Source: Salpingoeca rosetta
Lineage: Eukaryota > Opisthokonta > Choanoflagellata > Craspedida > Salpingoecidae
Direction of reading: 5' to 3'
Assembly (NCBI RefSeq): GCF_000188695.1
Contig: NW_004754927.1
Location: 1,930,934 to 1,940,933, forward strand
DNA: 10,000 nt
The notes under the pieces were generated by a model. That model was not told the origin of the DNA. It did not search any database and saw only the letters and a list, made by a program, of their open reading frames with translations. Positions 7,001 to 10,000 of the stretch are shown here, piece by piece. Position numbers and translations under genes: made by a program. The stretch's first letter is position 1. Every line of letters begins with the position of its first letter.

Positions 7001-8132
7001 GGCGAGCGTCAGCAACGATGCAGAGAATGATGCCATCTTCAACCTCAACCCTGTTATTGAGGCGCGGTGGCTTGGCGGGTTTGTGCCAGAGGGTGATGAG
7101 CACTCTGCTGCTGCGTTCCAGTGGGTGGATGGTTCTTCCTTCAACTATACCAACTGGGCTTCTGGCGAGCCGAATGATTACCTGCAGAAGGAAGACTGCA
7201 CAAGCATGCACACTTTGTCCGGTCGCAATGCCTTGGCTGGAGAGTGGAACGACGTCTCCTGTACTGCCAAGATCCCATCAGTGTGTGAAATCAATGTGGC
7301 ATATCACGGTAGGTTGCTGCCTGCTGCGATGATGCTCTTGGTGTTCTTGCTGCTGCGGTGGTGATGGCTGTTGTTTGTCTGTTTGTTTGCGGCTGTTCGT
7401 GTTCGTGTTTGTTTGCGGGCTGTTGTATGTGTGAGCTGCGGTTGATTCTCATGCCGCTTCATCTTGCGATTATGTGCAGGTGCGGATCCGTACTCCTGCG
7501 ATGCCCCGTTCGAGTTGGCATTTTCGTCTGAGGGCTTTTTCAACCCTGGCTTCCGGTTCAGCACGGCATTTGAGCCGTCGGCCCAGGAGTTTGAGGTGAC
7601 GTACTCGGACACGGACAGCATTACGGCGTACTCTGCTTGCTCCGACCACTGCCTGCAGAATACGGCGTGTGTCGGTTTCTACCTACAGACGCAAGGAGAC
7701 TCGTTCCTGTGCATTGGGTTGAATGATCTCGGGTACGCGCAGCAGACGACCGTGACTTCGTCCAGCTACGCCCGCACTGGCTATCCTGTGCCTGGCACCA
7801 CCTCGACCACCACGACGACCACCACGACGACGTCTGCGTATGCATGCACAGAGTATGCGGGCTTCACGATTGAGATGGTGGCGAACGCCGACTGCCAGGT
7901 CCCCGGTGACGGTGATCTCGTCACCAGCGCTTACTCCAACCCGCTGTTCCACATTGGCACGTACGCTGATGGCGAAGTTGATCAGTGCGTGAGTGACTGC
8001 AGCAGTGACAGCGAATGCCTGCTGTTTGTGGTCGAGTACGTTGATGATGAGGAGCGCTGCACGACGCTGCGGTATCTGGGCATCGAAGAGGAGACGGGCC
8101 TGCGCGTCGTCACCTACCACAAGCAGCAGTAG
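3620..8132 (+). CDS. Secreted C-type lectin / CCP multidomain protein (5 exons, 1198 aa)
   Basis: This is a secreted glycan-binding protein, probably acting at the cell surface or in matrix. Exons are 3620-4007, 4360-4785, 5004-6719, 6895-7308 and 7480-8132. All introns are GT-AG and phase 1, and the exons join to exactly 1199 codons with TAG at 8130. Layout: signal peptide (1 to about 24; hydrophobic IAVLFGGLFALA); an unrecognised Cys-containing domain (25-129); C-type lectin domain 1 (130-271); nine CCP modules (274-843); C-type lectin domain 2 (845-981); and a C-terminal region (983-1198) with two PAN/apple-like repeats around a Thr-rich linker. Both lectin domains keep the EPN and WND calcium/sugar motifs, which in the family predict mannose-type specificity. 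There is no transmembrane segment in the spliced form. The start at 3620 is chosen because it puts the hydrophobic signal at the N-terminus. Exon junctions are inferred from splice consensus, phase and domain continuity; the exact ligand is unknown. Confidence 0.9.
4008..4359 (+). other. Lectin intron 1 (352 bases, phase 1)
   Basis: Donor GTAAGA; acceptor TGTTTGCAG, ending at 4359. It contains a short TG run (about 4190-4200) and a CA/CG run (about 4248-4272) that are complementary and could pair in the RNA. Reading into it hits TGA at 4028, so retention would truncate the protein before any lectin domain. Confidence 0.9.
4360..4785 (+). other. Lectin exon 2: C-type lectin domain 1
   Basis: Residues 130-271. 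It opens with WHYYEGSEYLF. Landmarks are C155, the WLG core at 186-188, E230-P231-N232 (calcium and sugar site), C240, W255-N256-D257, C260 and C268. C218 and C224 form an extra cysteine pair in the long-loop region. All residues expected for a calcium-dependent, sugar-binding fold are present. The exon is symmetric (phase 1-1, 426 bases). Confidence 0.92.
4786..5003 (+). other. Lectin intron 2 (218 bases, phase 1)
   Basis: Donor GTAAGT at 4786; acceptor TTATTTGCACAG ending at 5003. A second AG at 5019 also follows a pyrimidine stretch, but it would break the frame. Using 5003 joins A|TC (Ile272), and the next residues include the first cysteine of CCP module 1. A short TG repeat lies at about 4840-4853. 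Confidence 0.85.
5004..6719 (+). other. Lectin exon 3: nine tandem six-cysteine CCP (sushi) modules
   Basis: One 1716-base exon encodes nine modules of about 60 residues (274-843). Each follows the order CG, C, C-x3-C, GYE or GFE, TC, G-x-W, C, with a linker such as PVDCG. Module 1 has cysteines 274, 288, 298, 302, 316 and 328. Canonical CCP has four cysteines; here every module has six, the two extra lying between canonical C1 and C2, as in selectin CCPs. Module 1 lacks the usual Trp (GILVGG). In complement and adhesion proteins such arrays act as rigid spacers or protein-binding rods. Confidence 0.93.
5635..5946 (+). repeat. Near-identical CCP duplication, 129 bases x 2, period 183
   Basis: Bases 5635-5763 and 5818-5946 are identical except at 5707/5890 (C/T) and 5716/5899 (T/C). 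Both differences are synonymous third positions (Cys and Asp). The copies cover most of CCP modules 4 and 5 and the start of the next linker. The other modules are far more diverged, so this reflects a recent unequal crossover or gene conversion. Confidence 0.97.
6720..6894 (+). other. Lectin intron 3 (175 bases, phase 1)
   Basis: Donor GTACGT; acceptor CTCTTTGACTTGCAG ending at 6894. A closer CAG at 6914 is out of phase. It contains TTTGC/TTTGG pentanucleotide repeats (about 6740-6775). It has no in-frame stop, and a retained copy would encode a hydrophobic stretch. Confidence 0.87.
6895..7308 (+). other. Lectin exon 4: C-type lectin domain 2
   Basis: Residues 844-982, symmetric phase 1-1 exon of 414 bases. 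Landmarks are C872, WLGG at 902-905, W920, E935-P936-N937, C945, W961-N962-D963, C966 and C974, with calcium-site residues intact. It lacks the extra cysteine pair of domain 1 and is clearly diverged from it, so the two are not a recent copy. Confidence 0.92.
7309..7479 (+). other. Lectin intron 4 (171 bases, phase 1)
   Basis: Donor GTAGGT; acceptor TTATGTGCAG ending at 7479. Rich in GTTT/GTTC repeats (about 7370-7425). If retained, it reads in frame for 18 codons, mostly Leu/Met/Ala/Val/Phe, before TGA at 7362. Confidence 0.9.
7480..8132 (+). other. Lectin exon 5: two PAN/apple-like repeats and Thr linker
   Basis: Residues 982-1198. Two cysteine blocks share the exact spacing C-x3-C-x5-C-x13-C (1035/1039/1045/1059 and 1151/1155/1161/1175). 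Each is followed after a few residues by LG. A linker of consecutive Thr codons (ACC/ACG, about residues 1087-1102) separates them and is probably O-glycosylated. The pattern resembles PAN/apple modules, but the family assignment is tentative. The protein ends with no membrane or GPI signal. Confidence 0.75.
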
Positions 8133-8414
8133 AGCGCAGCCAGTGCATCAGTACCTGTCCGCTTGACACTGCTCACTTGGTTTTGTTGTTTATGTTGTTA
8201 GTTTGTTGTCAAAGAAGTGTCTGAAGGTAGTGAGTTATGCTGTGGTTGGTTGTGTGGCTGGCTGCTGACCGTTGCTTTTCAATTGTATGTTGGGTGCTTG
8301 TTCACCTATGACGCACGTTCTTCATGTGCACGTTCAATCTTGCTGTCTCTCGGTGTGTGTGTGCGTGTGCGTGTGTCTTCTTGTTCGTCTTTGTATTGCG
8401 GCAAAGTGCAACGC

Positions 8415-8420
8415 AATAAA
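8415..8420 (+). terminator. Candidate poly(A) signal AATAAA for the lectin gene
   Basis: The only plus-strand AATAAA in the spacer, 282 bases past the lectin stop codon. It is only 128 bases before the LTV1 ATG, so it could equally be a chance A/T-rich hexamer in the LTV1 promoter. Confidence 0.35.
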
Positions 8421-8428
8421 TTGTGCCC

Positions 8429-8444
8429 TTTGCAAATTTGCAAA
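8429..8444. promoter_or_regulatory. 16-base perfect palindrome TTTGCAAATTTGCAAA
   Basis: The sequence equals its own reverse complement and is made of two tandem TTTGCAAA palindromes. It lies 103 bases upstream of the LTV1 ATG. Such dyads commonly bind dimeric transcription factors; it resembles C/EBP- or octamer-type half-sites, but no factor can be named. Confidence 0.45.
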
Positions 8445-8498
8445 ATCATTTTGCCTGCAGCACGTGGAACAAGAGAAAGGACACCCACACAGCCACGG

Positions 8499-8501
<3 letters not shown>

Positions 8502-8530
<29 letters not shown>
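8502..8530. repeat. (CA)n microsatellite in the LTV1 leader
   Basis: About 14 CA units ending 17 bases before the LTV1 start codon. It is therefore very likely inside the 5' UTR or core promoter. Confidence 0.95.
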
Positions 8531-8534
<4 letters not shown>

Positions 8535-8547
8535 GAGCACCGTCACC

Positions 8548-9121
8548 ATGGGGAAGAAGAGCAAAGGGCGCAAGTTCATTGACAAGAATGATCCAAACAC
8601 GTTCACGTTCACGCTGGTGCATCGCAGCCAACATGACCCACGCGCTGCAGACCCCACCGCATCACAGTATGTCCTGCAGCCGGTGGAATCGAGAAACGCG
8701 GCGCGCCGCAAACGCCGCGAGGCCCGCAAAACCCGCCAGCCGGGTCAGGCATCCGCACCCTCGGCAGCATCGTCTGCAACCTCCCATACACAACTCCCGG
8801 AGCTTGGACTCCCCATCCAAGAAGAGCAGGAGCGACCTCAAGGGCGCCCTCGCCTCGGTCGGCAACACCCGCACGCCTCCAGCCGCGCCGTCTCCAACAC
8901 ACACGTTAACCTTGATGAGGGTGGCCATGCTTCTGACCAGGACGATAATCAACAAGACACGTGAGCTTGGCCCAACGTGGCGGCGGCCGTGGGCGTGCTT
9001 GCATTTGGAGTGGCGCTTACATTTGGGGTGGCGCGCATATTGATCAGATGCGTTGCTGCGAACTGGTCGCCAGATCTGTACTTCTGTGCAGCACTTTGTG
9101 TCTCAATCCGCACACATGTGT

Positions 9122-9197
<76 letters not shown>

Positions 9198-10000
9198 TCA
9201 CTCACTCACACAAGCACACACTCACTCACATGCACATGAACTTATACATGCACACCCCTCACACGCACGCATGCACGCATGCATGCTGTTAGGAACTCCA
9301 ACGAGCGGCCTGAGATGTACGGCATTTACTACGATGACGACTACGACTACTTGCAGCACTTGCGCGAGCCGGGCGCACCCGGGGCAGACACGTACTTTGT
9401 GGACGAGCAATCCAAGTTCGAGTACCTTGCGCGACAGGGCGTGGTGCAGCACGATAAACTGAGCCTGCCGGAGGAGGTGCTGCCCTCTGTTGGTGAAGAG
9501 GAGGTTGGTCTGCTTGCACGCGCAGCGCCACACAGCGGGCCGCGTCTTGACTGGGATCCCGATGTTGTGGAGGCGCTCGATGATGACACGCTCGCCGTGG
9601 ACCAAGGGGCCGAGGAAGCCGGCGTATTTGAAGACTACCTCAATGCGGTCCGTGCACTAGCTGTGTTGTGTGCTCACATCAGCTCGTACACCTGCTTAGC
9701 CCACCCCTCCCATCACGGCCACACACACACACACGCACGCACACACGCACACGCACACACGCACACGCACGCACACACATACACACATACACAAACTGTT
9801 CTCATCTGCTTGTTGCTGCTGCCATGTCTCCGTCTCCTTCATGCACAACGCTGCTTTCACACCCCATCGCTCACTGCCCTCTGTAGGTGCTGGCTGGTGA
9901 CGAAGACAACAAGTACGCCGACGATGATGATGGCGATTACTTTGACGATGATGATGATGATGATGATGATGACTTGCGCACACCGCACCAGAGCGATGAT
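8548..10000 (+). CDS. LTV1: LTV1 ribosome-biogenesis factor (40S assembly/export), partial 3'
   Basis: LTV1 binds the pre-40S subunit at the head/beak and must be released for late 40S maturation and export. The ATG sits in a strong context (CACCATGG). Exons are 8548-8960, 9293-9647 and 9887 to beyond 10000, giving at least 294 residues. Junction 1 is phase 2 (AC|G, Thr138; donor GTGAGC, acceptor TTAG). Junction 2 is phase 0 (donor GTCCGT, unusual; acceptor CTGTAG). Family motifs: FTLVHRSQHDPRAAD (residues 21-35), YYDDDYDYLQHLREP (150-164), GLLARAAPHSGPRLDWDPD starting about residue 210, and an acidic stretch with ten Asp (276-285). Between the first two motifs lies about 110 residues, much longer than in animal LTV1, rich in Arg, Gln, Ser and Pro. 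The C-terminal half lies outside the window. Confidence 0.93.
8961..9292 (+). other. LTV1 intron 1 (332 bases, phase 2)
   Basis: Donor GTGAGC at 8961; acceptor ATGCTGTTAG ending at 9292. It contains the longest interior CA array of the window and an ATGCACGC/ATGCATGC motif cluster just before the acceptor (about 9263-9287). Confidence 0.88.
9124..9212. repeat. (CA)n followed by (CACT)n in LTV1 intron 1
   Basis: About 34 uninterrupted CA units (9124-9193), passing into several CACT/ACTC tetranucleotides (about 9191-9210). The compound structure suggests a point mutation in the CA array that then expanded by slippage. Confidence 0.95.
9648..9886 (+). other. LTV1 intron 2 (239 bases, phase 0)
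   Basis: The acceptor is clear (CCCTCTGTAG ending at 9886). The donor is placed at GTCCGT (9648) because it gives the in-phase, smoothly continuing sequence YLNA-VLAGDED. A GTGCAC at 9652 is an alternative but is out of phase. The intron contains a CA/CG array. Confidence 0.7.
9720..9793. repeat. Imperfect (CA)n/(CG) array in LTV1 intron 2
   Basis: CA repeats interrupted by GCAC steps and by two ACATAC units near the end. Confidence 0.93.
9944..9973 (+). repeat. Coding (GAT)n array encoding ten Asp in LTV1
   Basis: GAC, eight GAT codons and a final GAC encode Asp276-285 in LTV1 exon 3. Upstream GAC-GAT repeats (from about 9920) add further acidic residues. Acidic tracts are normal in LTV1, but a pure trinucleotide run is prone to length change. 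Confidence 0.9.

Larger units (their letters stand above)
8133..8547. other. Intergenic region between the lectin gene and LTV1
   Basis: 415 bases with no coding exon. In order it holds T/G-rich 3' sequence, a GT/GC run (8353-8377), an AATAAA, a 16-base palindrome and a CA array just before the LTV1 ATG. It must contain the lectin 3' end and the LTV1 promoter and 5' leader. Confidence 0.7.

Noticed and set aside
8949..9239. His/Thr or Cys/Val repeat-encoded open frames over the CA arrays (also at 1490-1762, 2223-2652, 2584-3007 and 9668-9983)
   Set aside because: Microsatellites lack stop codons in most frames; these show no start context, domain or conservation signal.

Overview
The window is eukaryotic nuclear DNA. 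It has protein-coding exons with strong third-position G/C bias, spliceosomal GT-AG introns of about 170-450 bases, and very many (CA)n/(GT)n microsatellites in introns and spacers. A gene encoding a secreted protein with C-type lectin and CCP (sushi) modules, next to compact housekeeping genes, suggests a unicellular holozoan, most likely a choanoflagellate. That placement is inference; no species marker was identified.

Four genes can be read. (1) 150-1619, plus strand: an unrecognised protein with one N-terminal membrane segment and a long charged coiled coil. A short first exon and a 240-base in-frame intron are likely. (2) 2018-3151, minus strand: TAF10, the small histone-fold subunit of TFIID and SAGA. 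It was rebuilt from three short exons that match TAF10 throughout and join in phase. (3) 3620-8132, plus strand: a secreted 1198-residue multidomain lectin in five exons. The order is signal peptide, novel Cys-containing domain, C-type lectin domain, nine six-cysteine CCP modules, second C-type lectin domain, and two PAN/apple-like repeats flanking a Thr-rich linker. All four introns are phase 1 and lie at domain borders. (4) 8548-10000, plus strand, running off the window: LTV1, the 40S ribosome-biogenesis factor, with three exons visible.

Genes 1 and 2 converge on a 398-base spacer that holds a GT array followed by a CA array. Genes 2 and 3 diverge from a 468-base region that probably holds both promoters. 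Genes 3 and 4 are head to tail across 415 bases, which include a candidate poly(A) signal, a 16-base perfect palindrome and a CA array ending 17 bases before the LTV1 start codon. The genes show no shared pathway; TAF10 and LTV1 are general housekeeping genes beside a cell-surface/matrix-type lectin.

The most interesting locus is the lectin. It pairs C-type lectin with six-cysteine CCP modules, as vertebrate selectins do. Its exon layout looks like textbook exon shuffling, and it carries a recent CCP duplication. Two of its introns, if retained, would encode hydrophobic segments that could anchor the protein to the membrane.
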